This document shows, one piece after another, positions 7,344 to 14,688 of a stretch of 37,009 nucleotides of DNA. This DNA comes from an uncultured Gemmatimonadota bacterium (lineage in GTDB: Bacteria > Gemmatimonadota > Gemmatimonadetes > Gemmatimonadales > GWC2-71-9), in NCBI GenBank assembly GCA_937961295.1, contig CALGOK010000185.1, positions 1 through 37,009 on the forward strand. Reading direction: 5' to 3'. The position numbers were made by a program, and so were the translations under genes. Every line of letters begins with the position of its first letter. Position 1 is the first letter of the stretch. Below the pieces are notes generated by a model. That model ran no database searches, was not told the DNA's origin, and worked only from the letters and a program-made list of their open reading frames with translations.

Positions 7344-8269
7344 GCTCCGGCATTGTTGAACCGCTCACGCAGTTCCTTCGGCATCAACTGCGGCAAGGCT
7401 TCTCTCGTGGCAGCCTGCCGGACCTCCTCGCGAACCAGACGGGCCCGCGCCTCTGCCCGTACGCCGGCGATATGAACGAGCACGCGTGGATTGAGCAACA
7501 GTCCATGGGAGCAGCAGTCGTTGCGCAGGTGCTCGAAGATCCAGACTGCCTCGCGCATGCAGCCACCGGTGAGCGTGTGGGCCTGGGCGATCAAGTCCGA
7601 CATCCGCGTCCTTGCATCCAGGGCCGACTCGATCCAGGGGTGGCGTCGGGCGACGACCGCACCGAGCGTCTCGACGGAGACGCCACCGAAGTGCTCATGG
7701 GCCTGCACTCGCGCCTGCACCCTCGGACTGGAGCGGAGCAATCCGGGGAGATCCATCATGCCGGCAAGGACAACATGGAACGGCTCGGCCTGGCCGGCGA
7801 GGTGATCGCTGAGCATCCCGATGGCCTCGATGCCACTCGGGCCCAGGTAGCCCGCCTCATCCACGACGAGCACGCGGACGTCTGCCGCCAGCAGCCGGGT
7901 CGCCAAGTGACGAACCAGGTGGTTGCTGGACTGCCCGCGGACGGCACGATCGCAGAGCGGTGTACCCAGCTCGCCGATGATTGCCCGGAGGGTCTTGCGC
8001 TCATCCCAGACGGCACCGCTGGGACGCGGTGCGTCCACATAGACGGCACGGGATGCCCCGCGTTCGTCAGCCACCTTACACAGCAGCCACGCCGCGCAGG
8101 TCTTCCCCGTCCCGGGAACGCCGTACCACACGGTGAGACCACCGCTACCAACTCGAGCCAGCGCCTCCTCGGCCTTTCGCAGCTGAGGACCCGTCCGAAC
8201 GAGATCAATCGCCCCCGGTGGCACCAACGCAACGCGCCTGATGGCGGCGACCGCGTGCTGCACGCTCAC
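7331..8269 (-). CDS. AAA+ ATPase, TnsC/TniB/MuB-type transposition regulator
   Basis: A 312-residue AAA+ ATPase. Walker A is GVPGTGKT at residues 50-57 and Walker B VLVVDEAGYL at 133-142 with Asp137 and Glu138. A sensor-like VVLAGMMDLPG follows near 175, and a C-terminal helical lid contains LTGGCMREAVWIFEHL. This is the ExeA/TniB/TnsC architecture: an ATP-dependent DNA-binding protein that recruits and activates the transposase at a target and gives target immunity. Its ATG overlaps the transposase stop in ATGA (8266-8269), and its own end overlaps the next gene by 13 bases, so the three proteins should be made in fixed proportion. ATPases of general secretion (ExeA) share the fold, but the neighbouring DDE transposase decides the call. 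Confidence 0.88.
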   Translation of the reverse strand: MSVQHAVAAIRRVALVPPGAIDLVRTGPQLRKAEEALARVGSGGLTVWYGVPGTGKTCAAWLLCKVADERGASRAVYVDAPRPSGAVWDERKTLRAIIGELGTPLCDRAVRGQSSNHLVRHLATRLLAADVRVLVVDEAGYLGPSGIEAIGMLSDHLAGQAEPFHVVLAGMMDLPGLLRSSPRVQARVQAHEHFGGVSVETLGAVVARRHPWIESALDARTRMSDLIAQAHTLTGGCMREAVWIFEHLRNDCCSHGLLLNPRVLVHIAGVRAEARARLVREEVRQAATREALPQLMPKELRERFNNAGAWSD

Positions 8270-10182
8270 GAGGCACGCTCCCGCTGAAGGGCGATCAGCC
8301 TGGCAACCTGCTCGTCTACTTCCGGCTCGGCGACCAGATCCACTCCCGGGTGATCCGCATCGATCGGCAGGCCGTCCTCGGGTGCAGGAAGCGACGGCTC
8401 GATCGACTCGGTCAACGGGACGCGCCGCTGCTGGGCGGCCGCGTCGGCACCGGAGAGCCCGTCAAGCTCGGCAGGTTCGATGCGAGGCATGAGCAGCTCC
8501 TTCCTGCGCTCACGGAGCTCCATTCTCTGGCGCTGGATCCTCGCGATGTCCTGCTCCGAGACGTCCGCGGCCAACGCTCTCGCCGGCCCGAGGTATCGAC
8601 CCGTGACAGGATCGAACAGGTGGACGAGCTTTCCGAACCGCCCATACCTGAGCTCCACCCGGCGGGACGGGAGGTCGGCCAAGAAGTCTGCGGTGTAGTG
8701 GACGCGCTCGTACTTCTCCTGCACGGTCACGAGGCCGTGGGAAATCTCCACCGTCCGCGCTTCCGAGAGCAGCGACAGCAGCTCTTCCTCGGTGGCGGGC
8801 GTGACGCGGTCCCCGCGCTCCCAGGCCATCCGGCGGGTCATGCCGAGCCCACGGTGGATCGAGACCTCGTTGTGCTCGAGCATCCAGTCCGTGAGCCAGC
8901 CCCGGAAGGTGTCCATGGACCAGAGGCTGTGGACGATACGCTGGGCGGCACTGAGGGTTCCACCCACGACCGGGATATATCCCGGGACCTCCCCCAGCCA
9001 GTCCTTCGTCGTGCCGATCGAGCTCTCGACCTTGCCCTGGAGGTCCGGGGCCTTCTTCGGCGTGATGAGGACCTCGATGCCCATGGCCTCCAGCCGTTCG
9101 CGCAGATCAACGGTGGCCTCTGAGCCGCCATCGAACTGGATCGCCTGCGGCTTCCCATGGAACCCCGGCAAGTCATCCGACGGAGTCAGGGCGTGGACGA
9201 TCGCGTTGAGGACCGACACACCGTTCACCTTTCCGGGGGTGACGTGGTAGCCGATCACGGCGCTTGTGGCGACGTCAGTCACCGCGGTCAGCGATGGGCG
9301 GATCGCGGTCAGCTCACCCCGCGGCGTCGCCTCCTGCAACCAGACGTCCAGCGGAGTCGAGTCGACCTGGTACAGCTCACCCGGCTGGAATCCCAGGTGC
9401 CGGACCGTGACGGGACGATGCCCGCGCTCATAGGCAGCCCGCCCATGCTGCCAGAGCAGCTTGAGCTGGGGTTCCAAGTCGAGCTGCTGCCGAACCCAGG
9501 ACTCCGAAGGCGCACGCAGGTTCATCTCTTTGCACGCGCGCTTGAGCTGCCGGGCAACGGCCGTGACGGTGGGCTTGGCATTCTTCCGGAAGCAGTACGA
9601 CTCCAGCAACAGGCTGACCTTGACGGGGATCCGGCGCTCACGCACCCGCCGGATGGTCCGCCGGTCCGTCACGTCGCCGTGCTTGGCCAAGTTCTTCAGC
9701 ACGCGGTATACCCAGGCGCGTGACCTGCGTCCTGCCATCAGCCGGACCATCTCTGCGGGCGACTTCTTGCGGGCCTTGTAGATCATGATCCGCCGGCGCT
9801 CGATATGCTCCAGCCGCATCGTCCGGGTGAGCTCGTGCACCCCCCTCGGGGCCTCCAGTCCCTGGTCAGCTGCGGCGTTGTCCCCCGGACGCGTTGCGAT
9901 CTCGCGGACCTGCGCCGAGGTCAGCCCCGCCTGGACGCCGGCGGTCTCGATCTGGTGCCACAGCTTAGAGCGGCGCGCCGCGCTGGTCCGTGACCAATCG
10001 CGCACACGCTTGAACAGCCGCTGACCCTCGGCGCGGCGAGCCGGGGTGAGCGAGTCCCTGGCCAGGAACTCGTTGAACACCGCCAACAGTGCCCGGTTAA
10101 CTCCGTCCCTCGGGACCTCGGGCGCCGGCGGATGCTTCGGGTGACGGACCCGGGTGGGCATCCTCTGCTTGCTGTTCTTCGC
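8266..10182 (-). CDS. DDE transposase, TnsB/TniA/MuA-type
   Basis: Retroviral-integrase-fold transposase that cleaves and joins the transposon 3' ends. Numbered from GTG 10182 (638 residues), the catalytic triad is visible as YQVDST (Asp274), IQFDGG (Asp351) and GKVESS (Glu386). The last two have 34 residues between them. N-terminal to this are helical DNA-binding segments, including MVRLMAGRRSRAWVYRVLKN (about 145-165) and a Tn7-type helical region with PTVTAVARQL. After the core come a Mu-type beta-barrel domain (YTADFLADLPSRRVELRYGR) and a basic coiled stretch RIQRQRMELRERRKE, likely for ATPase contact. GTG 10182 has a GAGGA site five bases upstream; an in-frame TTG at 10257 would add 25 residues. 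No TnsA-like endonuclease gene is beside it. Confidence 0.9.
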   Translation of the reverse strand, partial: AKNSKQRMPTRVRHPKHPPAPEVPRDGVNRALLAVFNEFLARDSLTPARRAEGQRLFKRVRDWSRTSAARRSKLWHQIETAGVQAGLTSAQVREIATRPGDNAAADQGLEAPRGVHELTRTMRLEHIERRRIMIYKARKKSPAEMVRLMAGRRSRAWVYRVLKNLAKHGDVTDRRTIRRVRERRIPVKVSLLLESYCFRKNAKPTVTAVARQLKRACKEMNLRAPSESWVRQQLDLEPQLKLLWQHGRAAYERGHRPVTVRHLGFQPGELYQVDSTPLDVWLQEATPRGELTAIRPSLTAVTDVATSAVIGYHVTPGKVNGVSVLNAIVHALTPSDDLPGFHGKPQAIQFDGGSEATVDLRERLEAMGIEVLITPKKAPDLQGKVESSIGTTKDWLGEVPGYIPVVGGTLSAAQRIVHSLWSMDTFRGWLTDWMLEHNEVSIHRGLGMTRRMAWERGDRVTPATEEELLSLLSEARTVEISHGLVTVQEKYERVHYTADFLADLPSRRVELRYGRFGKLVHLFDPVTGRYLGPARALAADVSEQDIARIQRQRMELRERRKELLMPRIEPAELDGLSGADAAAQQRRVPLTESIEPSLPAPEDGLPIDADHPGVDLVAEPEVDEQVARLIALQRERAS

Positions 10183-10260
10183 CACGCCATCCTCGTCGGT
10201 CAGTGGTGTCCGTTCGGCTGCCGGGCCACCGTGCCCGACGCGAGCAGCATACGCCAAATC

Positions 10261-10310
10261 GCCCCGACGATTATTGGCTTATACAACAATGCTTGCTATA
10301 TACAGCTAGC
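10261..10310 (-). promoter_or_regulatory. AT-rich region upstream of the transposase gene
   Basis: A short AT-rich stretch (on the minus strand TATATAGC, then GTTGTATAAGCC) stands out from GC-rich surroundings just before the possible TTG start and 79 bases before the GTG start. TATAAG can serve as a -10 box, but no convincing -35 is placed. It is the likely promoter for the three transposition genes. Confidence 0.35.
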
Positions 10311-10369
10311 GCCAGTGGCTCCACGCCCTCGGAGTGGCGGTCGGGGCCGTCGCGAGAGCGGAGGCAGTG

Positions 10370-10780
10370 ATGGGGGATGTAGGGGCCGATCGCCTGCTGC
10401 CGGCTCGGACTGGGTGCCCCGTGTGCGGCCGCGAGCTGGGAGGCGGGGGTGAGGGGGAGCCAGTCGAGCGGGTCCTGATCACAACGGCGTCCGGGTCGCG
10501 GTACGCGATCTGGCGTCGCGGACAGGCCTGGTGGATCAGACCGCGCGTGGTCAAGAGTCCCGCAGCCAGGCCACGACCGGATCAGTGGGCACCGTCAGCC
10601 AGGCCTCGCCCCTGGCCGTGTGGCTTGGGCCATTGCATCTCGGTGCTGTTGAGCGCCGGCTGCTATCGGGGTGGGGAGCTCGTCGGAAGCCCGACCGACT
10701 GGCGAACCACGACGCCGGTCGTCGCTATCGAGACTTGGGGTCCGGGAGACCCGTGGCCCGGAGAGCCACCGCCCAGATGA
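10370..10780 (+). CDS. Small hypothetical protein with a zinc-ribbon-like start
   Basis: 136 residues, start ATG 10370 preceded by GGAGG at five bases. Near the N-terminus it has CPVCGREL, a single zinc-knuckle half, and a second Cys-containing stretch CGLGHC at about 83-88, which could complete a Cys4 site. The segment RYAIWRRGQAWWIRP is aromatic and basic. The C-terminus is Pro/Gly-rich. Family unknown. It is divergent from the transposase gene and tail-to-tail with the XRE gene. It may be a real cargo gene, since the ribosome site is good, but in DNA this GC-rich a chance frame cannot be excluded. Confidence 0.4.
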   Translation: MGDVGADRLLPARTGCPVCGRELGGGGEGEPVERVLITTASGSRYAIWRRGQAWWIRPRVVKSPAARPRPDQWAPSARPRPWPCGLGHCISVLLSAGCYRGGELVGSPTDWRTTTPVVAIETWGPGDPWPGEPPPR

Positions 10781-10787
10781 CGAATCG

Positions 10788-11132
10788 CTACCCCTGGGTC
10801 GAGTCGCGTGGGGGGACGAGGCCGGCGGGCAGTTCCCGGGGCATGAGGTCGGCCAGCTGACAACCCAGGGCCTGGGCGATACGGGCCAAGGTCAGGAAGG
10901 TGGCGTTCTGCCGACCGTTCTCGATCTTGCTGACGGTACTGGGGGGAAGCCCGGCCGCCGCGGCGACCTCCTTTCCGTCCATGCCCTTCTCGTCCCGCTT
11001 GTCACGGATGCGGGCGCCCAAGGCGCGGAGTGCACGCCGCTCCACGAGCCTGACCTGCTCCGGGAGCCGGGGTCCTGATTTAGACACGAAGCGCCCGCCA
11101 GAATGGGACCGGGGAGTCGAGTAAGCGGCCAT
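10788..11132 (-). CDS. XRE-family helix-turn-helix regulator
   Basis: About 114 residues. A complete Cro/C1-type helix-turn-helix occupies the C-terminal two thirds: RALGARIRDKRDEKGMDGKE, then VAAAAGLPPSTVSKIENGR, then TLARIAQALGCQLADLMP. The N-terminus is basic and poorly conserved. The start is uncertain: ATG 11132 or GTG 11087; neither has a strong ribosome site. It sits between the transposition module and the DUF5131 gene, with no partner toxin beside it. It could regulate the transposition genes or the DUF5131/TcmP block, as such solo XRE genes often do in mobile elements, but no operator was identified. Confidence 0.8.
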   Translation of the reverse strand: MAAYSTPRSHSGGRFVSKSGPRLPEQVRLVERRALRALGARIRDKRDEKGMDGKEVAAAAGLPPSTVSKIENGRQNATFLTLARIAQALGCQLADLMPRELPAGLVPPRDSTQG

Positions 11133-11437
11133 GGGGCGGCCACCCTGGGTGGCCATGCCCGAGGGAAACATGGCGCAGGGGGACCCAGGCCTCAACGGCC
11201 TCCCAGGGTCTGCTCCATCCCTTGGTCAGTGGACGATGAAGTAGTGAGGCTTGGAGGGCAGGCCGGCATCCGTCATACCGAGGGGCGAGTGGACGGGCGC
11301 GCCGACGCTGCCGGGCTGAAGGTGGCGAGCACGCCGACCCGTGCTGGCCACGGCGCCAACCTCGGTGCATGGCCTTCTCGCACTCGCGGAGGGCCCGTAG
11401 GTTGAATCAGGGGACCCCCTCCAGCCGCGAGCAGCCC

Positions 11438-12199
11438 ATGGGCACCAACACAGGTATCGAATGGACCGACGTCACCTGGAATCCGATGACGGGATGCCAG
11501 CGGATCTCGGCCGGCTGCGACCACTGCTATGCTCTCACCCTCGCACACCGCCCGATGCTCTCCGGGCTTTACCGGGACCAGATCCCCGTCAAGGACACCC
11601 CGGCCAATCGCGCCGATCCGTTCGCGCCGAGGTTCTGGACCGACCGGCTCAGCCAGCCGTTCAGCTGGCGGCAGCCACGGCGCGTGTTCGTGAACTCGAT
11701 GAGCGACGTCTTCCACGCCCACTTCACGATCGACCAGATCAGGGCGGTGTTCGAGGTGATGGAGGCCTGCCCGCAGCACCAGTTCCAGGTGCTGACCAAG
11801 CGCCCCGAGCGTGCGGCGCGGCTGGCCGACAAGCTGCCGTGGCCTGAGAACGTCTGGATGGGCACGAGCGTCGAGTCCTCACGCGTCCTCAACCGGGTGG
11901 ATGCGCTGCGGCGCATTCCTGCCAGCGTGCGGTTCCTGAGCGCGGAACCGCTACTCGGGCAACTCGACGGGCTGGAGCTTGAAGGGATCCACTGGGTAAT
12001 CGGCGGCGGGGAGAGCGGCATCGGAGCCCGTCCCTGCTCGATCGACTGGGCGCGCCACCTGCGGGACCTCTGTGCTCACCAGGATGTCGCGTTCTTCTGG
12101 AAGCAGTGGGGTGGCAGGACGCCGAAGGCCGGGGGACGGGAGCTCGACGGGGAGGTCTGGAGCCAATACCCAGTCGAGCTTACGACGGCTCCCGCGTGA
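11438..12199 (+). CDS. Three-Cys-motif DUF5131 (phage Gp37/Gp68) family protein
   Basis: 253 residues. The N-terminal IEWTDVTWNPMTGC and the Cys set Cys20, Cys27, Cys30 (C-x6-C-x2-C, ending CDHCYA) identify the DUF5131/Gp37-Gp68 family. Further family blocks are VFVNSMSDVFH, FQVLTKRPER, NVWMGTSVE, RFLSAEPLLG, HWVIGGGESG and FFWKQWGG. The Cys cluster resembles a radical-SAM iron-sulfur motif with wider first spacing, so an Fe-S enzyme is likely, but the reaction is not known to me. Homologues occur in phages and mobile islands, characteristically next to a TcmP gene, as here. It is convergent with tcmP and overlaps it by 20 bases. The start is the ATG at 11438, just before the conserved N-terminus. 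Confidence 0.88.
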   Translation: MGTNTGIEWTDVTWNPMTGCQRISAGCDHCYALTLAHRPMLSGLYRDQIPVKDTPANRADPFAPRFWTDRLSQPFSWRQPRRVFVNSMSDVFHAHFTIDQIRAVFEVMEACPQHQFQVLTKRPERAARLADKLPWPENVWMGTSVESSRVLNRVDALRRIPASVRFLSAEPLLGQLDGLELEGIHWVIGGGESGIGARPCSIDWARHLRDLCAHQDVAFFWKQWGGRTPKAGGRELDGEVWSQYPVELTTAPA

Positions 12200-13280
12200 A
12201 CCTGATTCGAGTCCCCGGACCAAACGAGCCCGCGCGTCCTGTACGCTGAACCTCGATCGCGCCCTCCTTCTCAAGGGGCACCAACGTCTTGCGGCGGAGG
12301 TGTTCTTTCCGGTACAGCGTCTCGTCGCCGTCCACGAACTCATCGACCGCCTCGATCGTCGCCCACTCGGTGCCGAACTTCCGGTAGAGCTGTCCGCGGA
12401 GGGGCCAGGTATCATCGACGACGAGCTCCAACGACCGCTGGCCTCCCCGTGCTGCGCGGAACTCGAACGATCCGTCGGGGATGACGCTCCAGATGGCCTC
12501 CTTCATCTTGGCGCAGCCCACGAGGCTCTGGGTCGCGAAGAAGATCGAGTACACCAGTTGACCGCCCCGATAGAGCTCGAAGCGCAGGACATACCGCGCA
12601 CCGGCCGCACGCAGTTGGGCCGCGTAGAGCTCGAGCAGATAGCCTCGCCTCGCCTGCCCCGTCAGCTCCCGCGCCTTCCGCCACTCCGGGGTCCCGAACA
12701 GCTCATCGAGATGCCCCTCGATCGACTCGTCAGCTACGAACCGGTGAACGCGGTCGATCATGAACGTCACGAACACCTCGGACTTCGGATGCCGCAGGAT
12801 CCGCTTGACCATCGCCATCGGCGTCTGGCTGATCCCGAACGGGTCGATCATCACGAACGCCGGCGCCATCCTGGCGGCTTGGGATTCCAAGTCGTCGAGC
12901 AAGCCCGCCATCGCCCCATCGAACTTCCCCTGCCGGAGTTCCCACCTCACGACGGGCTTCTCAGGTAGCGGCACCGCCTCGAGGACGCCCTTCAGGTGCT
13001 CCAAACGGCGAGCATCGTCATCGATGAACAGCAACACCACCTCGGCACGAAGCCCCCTCGCCGACGGGTGACCGAGCAGGGTCTCCAGGGCGATGAGGGG
13101 TGATCCAGGCTCTCCATTTCGGTACCGGCCCGGTCCGGCGAACCCGTCGATGAAGACGATCCGACCCTGGGTCTTCCCGAGGATCGGCAGCCAGCGCCCA
13201 AGGTAGGCACGGAGGACCTCGTGCTTTCCGCGGGTATGATCGTCGAGGTCCCAAAGAAGGGTCCGTGGGGTCTTCGCCAT
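12180..13280 (-). CDS. tcmP: Three-Cys-motif partner protein TcmP
   Basis: 366 residues from ATG 13280. The N-terminal LLWDLDDHTRGKHEVLRAYL, then RIVFIDGFAGPGRYRNGEPG and SPLIAL, are hallmarks of TcmP, a family named for its habit of lying beside three-Cys-motif (DUF5131) proteins. FAGPG and the later FVMIDPFG recall the nucleotide-binding and catalytic loops of Rossmann methyltransferases; this relation is my reading. The C-terminal part (LIWSVIPDGSFEFR-like region and a final basic segment) probably mediates contacts. The open frame extends upstream to 13844 but that part lies over the next gene in another frame, so it is discarded. Its ATG overlaps the upstream stop as TGATG, giving translational coupling. 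Function in the cell is unknown; defence or nucleic-acid modification are guesses. Confidence 0.85.
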   Translation of the reverse strand: MAKTPRTLLWDLDDHTRGKHEVLRAYLGRWLPILGKTQGRIVFIDGFAGPGRYRNGEPGSPLIALETLLGHPSARGLRAEVVLLFIDDDARRLEHLKGVLEAVPLPEKPVVRWELRQGKFDGAMAGLLDDLESQAARMAPAFVMIDPFGISQTPMAMVKRILRHPKSEVFVTFMIDRVHRFVADESIEGHLDELFGTPEWRKARELTGQARRGYLLELYAAQLRAAGARYVLRFELYRGGQLVYSIFFATQSLVGCAKMKEAIWSVIPDGSFEFRAARGGQRSLELVVDDTWPLRGQLYRKFGTEWATIEAVDEFVDGDETLYRKEHLRRKTLVPLEKEGAIEVQRTGRAGSFGPGTRIRFTREPS

Positions 13281-13852
13281 CAGGCCCCCGCCCGCATGAG
13301 CAGCCGCGTCGCCAGCGCCGCGGCCCGCTCCGGCTGCTCCGACAGCTTGAGGAACGGGCTGCGGCCGGTCTGCTTCTCGATCTCGATGCCGCCGTCGAAG
13401 GCCGCGACTGCGGCGACGCTCCGCCACGTGACGGTGCTGTTCTTCTCGTGGCCGTCGAAGAAGAGGCGCTTGTCGGTGATGTAGAGCGTCCCCGCATCGA
13501 TCTGGACCAGCACGCTCTCGCGCTCGAAGTGGGGCGTGATCGAGCCGGCTCGGTACCGCAGCCCCTTCATCAGCTGCACCGAGGCGACCGGGCCATGGTA
13601 GTCGATCCGCTTGGTGCGCTTCCGAAACTCCCACCATTCGCACGGCGCGGCGTAGTGGCATGTCTCTCCCCGCTGCAGCTGCAGGCGGGTCTCGGTCACG
13701 ACCGGCAGCTCGTCGAGGGAGTTGACCCACTCCTCGGCTGCCTTGATGCGGTCGAGGAATGCCTGACGAGCCTGCTCGTCGCGCTTCCTGGACTCGCGCA
13801 TGAGCCAGCCCACGAAGGCGACGGCGACGATGAGGAAGATCCACAGGCCCAT
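13280..13852 (-). CDS. Membrane-anchored protein with PH-like domain
   Basis: 190 residues. The first ~17 (MGLWIFLIVAVAFVGWLM) form one transmembrane anchor, followed by a charged helical linker. The C-terminal half contains GTLYITDKRLFFDG, then STVTWRSVAAV and GIEIEKQ: the beta-strand pattern of bacterial PH-like/GRAM-like domains (YxTxxRLxF...W..I). A CHYAAPCEWWEF segment before it is unusual. The start at 13852 is the Met directly before the membrane segment; upstream codons are unlikely. The stop overlaps the tcmP start (TGATG), so both are made together, suggesting TcmP works with a membrane-bound partner in this element. The exact family name is not recalled. Confidence 0.7.
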   Translation of the reverse strand: MGLWIFLIVAVAFVGWLMRESRKRDEQARQAFLDRIKAAEEWVNSLDELPVVTETRLQLQRGETCHYAAPCEWWEFRKRTKRIDYHGPVASVQLMKGLRYRAGSITPHFERESVLVQIDAGTLYITDKRLFFDGHEKNSTVTWRSVAAVAAFDGGIEIEKQTGRSPFLKLSEQPERAAALATRLLMRAGA

Positions 13853-13907
13853 GGGCGGGGGTCCTTGACCGAGGATGTTCGGGTTGAGGTGGGTTCGGAT
13901 CAGCCGC

Positions 13908-14552
13908 CTACCGGGGCGACTCGCCTCGCAACGTCGCGGTCCCGAGTGCATCCAGCCACACGTACGCGGGGACGCGCTGCGCACCCTCCCGGACGACGAG
14001 GTTGCCTGATGGTTCACTCGACTGAGTGGCGGTGCGCAACGGGAGGCTCAGGTAGTCGAGCAGGATGCGGCGCGATCCGACAGCGATCAGTGGCGTCACG
14101 CGGTCCGGGCTCGGGCAACGCAACGCGATCAGGATCGCCGCCAACGTGTCGGCGCGGCTCGGGGCATGGAACGCCGAGCCATCCGTCAGGTCCAGACCGA
14201 TCGTCCCGAGGGGACGCCGACCGCTGACGATCCAGACGTCGCGGTGCGAGTCGAGGCCGGTCGTGCAGTGGCTTACGGCGGACGAGGCGCCGACGACGGC
14301 ACTCAGCCCCCCGGCTTCTCCCGGGACAGCGCCAGCCGTTGAGCCCACGAGGTTGCTGGCGGGGACCGGAGCGGTCCGGCTGGTGTCTCCAGCCGTTCTC
14401 GTGCGCTGGGTCGCGGACCCGGCTCCGACACGACAGGTCCGGTTGACCGCGATGCAAGTGTTCCCGCACGGCTTGCCCTTGGTGCAGTTGCGCTGGGCCG
14501 CGGCCGGCGGCGCAAGAACCAGCAGCAGGACGAGGAAACGGACGGCTCGCAT
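13908..14552 (-). CDS. Secreted protein with Cys-rich CxKGKPCGNxC motif
   Basis: 214 residues with a clear Sec signal peptide (MRAVRFLVLLLVLAPPAAAQ) cleaved after AAAQ or AAA. Right after it comes NCTKGKPCGNTCIAVNRTC, four Cys in a motif that occurs near the start of many small secreted bacterial hypotheticals and probably forms two disulfides. A low-complexity Thr/Ala/Gly linker and an unrecognised C-terminal domain (TLAAILIALRCPSPDRVTPL) follow. The start at 14552 has an excellent GGAGG site six bases upstream. It heads the block with the PH-like and tcmP genes (55 bases to the next) and has a plausible promoter at 14612-14639. Role unknown. Confidence 0.65.
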   Translation of the reverse strand: MRAVRFLVLLLVLAPPAAAQRNCTKGKPCGNTCIAVNRTCRVGAGSATQRTRTAGDTSRTAPVPASNLVGSTAGAVPGEAGGLSAVVGASSAVSHCTTGLDSHRDVWIVSGRRPLGTIGLDLTDGSAFHAPSRADTLAAILIALRCPSPDRVTPLIAVGSRRILLDYLSLPLRTATQSSEPSGNLVVREGAQRVPAYVWLDALGTATLRGESPR

Positions 14553-14611
14553 GACGACCTCCAGGGGGATGGTCGGGACGATGCCAAGCCGCCTGCGAAG
14601 GGCGGCTACAT

Positions 14612-14639
14612 ACGATACATCCATCCCGGCGCCTGCCAA
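14612..14639 (-). promoter_or_regulatory. Putative sigma70-type promoter for the secreted protein/tcmP block
   Basis: On the minus strand, TTGGCA (14639-14634), a 16-base spacer and TATCGT (14617-14612) lie about 60 bases upstream of the start codon at 14552. Both boxes are near consensus. It lies downstream of the P1B-4 ATPase stop, so this block probably has its own promoter. Sequence-based guess. Confidence 0.4.
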
Positions 14640-14688
14640 GTACCGGTGCCGCAGCCCCCGAAACTCCGGAGCCCCCGCTGATCGCGGG

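Noticed and set aside
7331..8269. ATPase as an ExeA-type secretion protein
   Set aside because: The adjacent coupled DDE transposase and defined transposon ends make a TnsC/TniB role far more likely.
13281..13844. Upstream extension of the TcmP reading frame
   Set aside because: It overlies the PH-like gene in another frame, and family similarity begins at MAKTPRTLLWDLDDH (13280). The same reasoning removes upstream extensions of cusB, czcB and the LOG gene.
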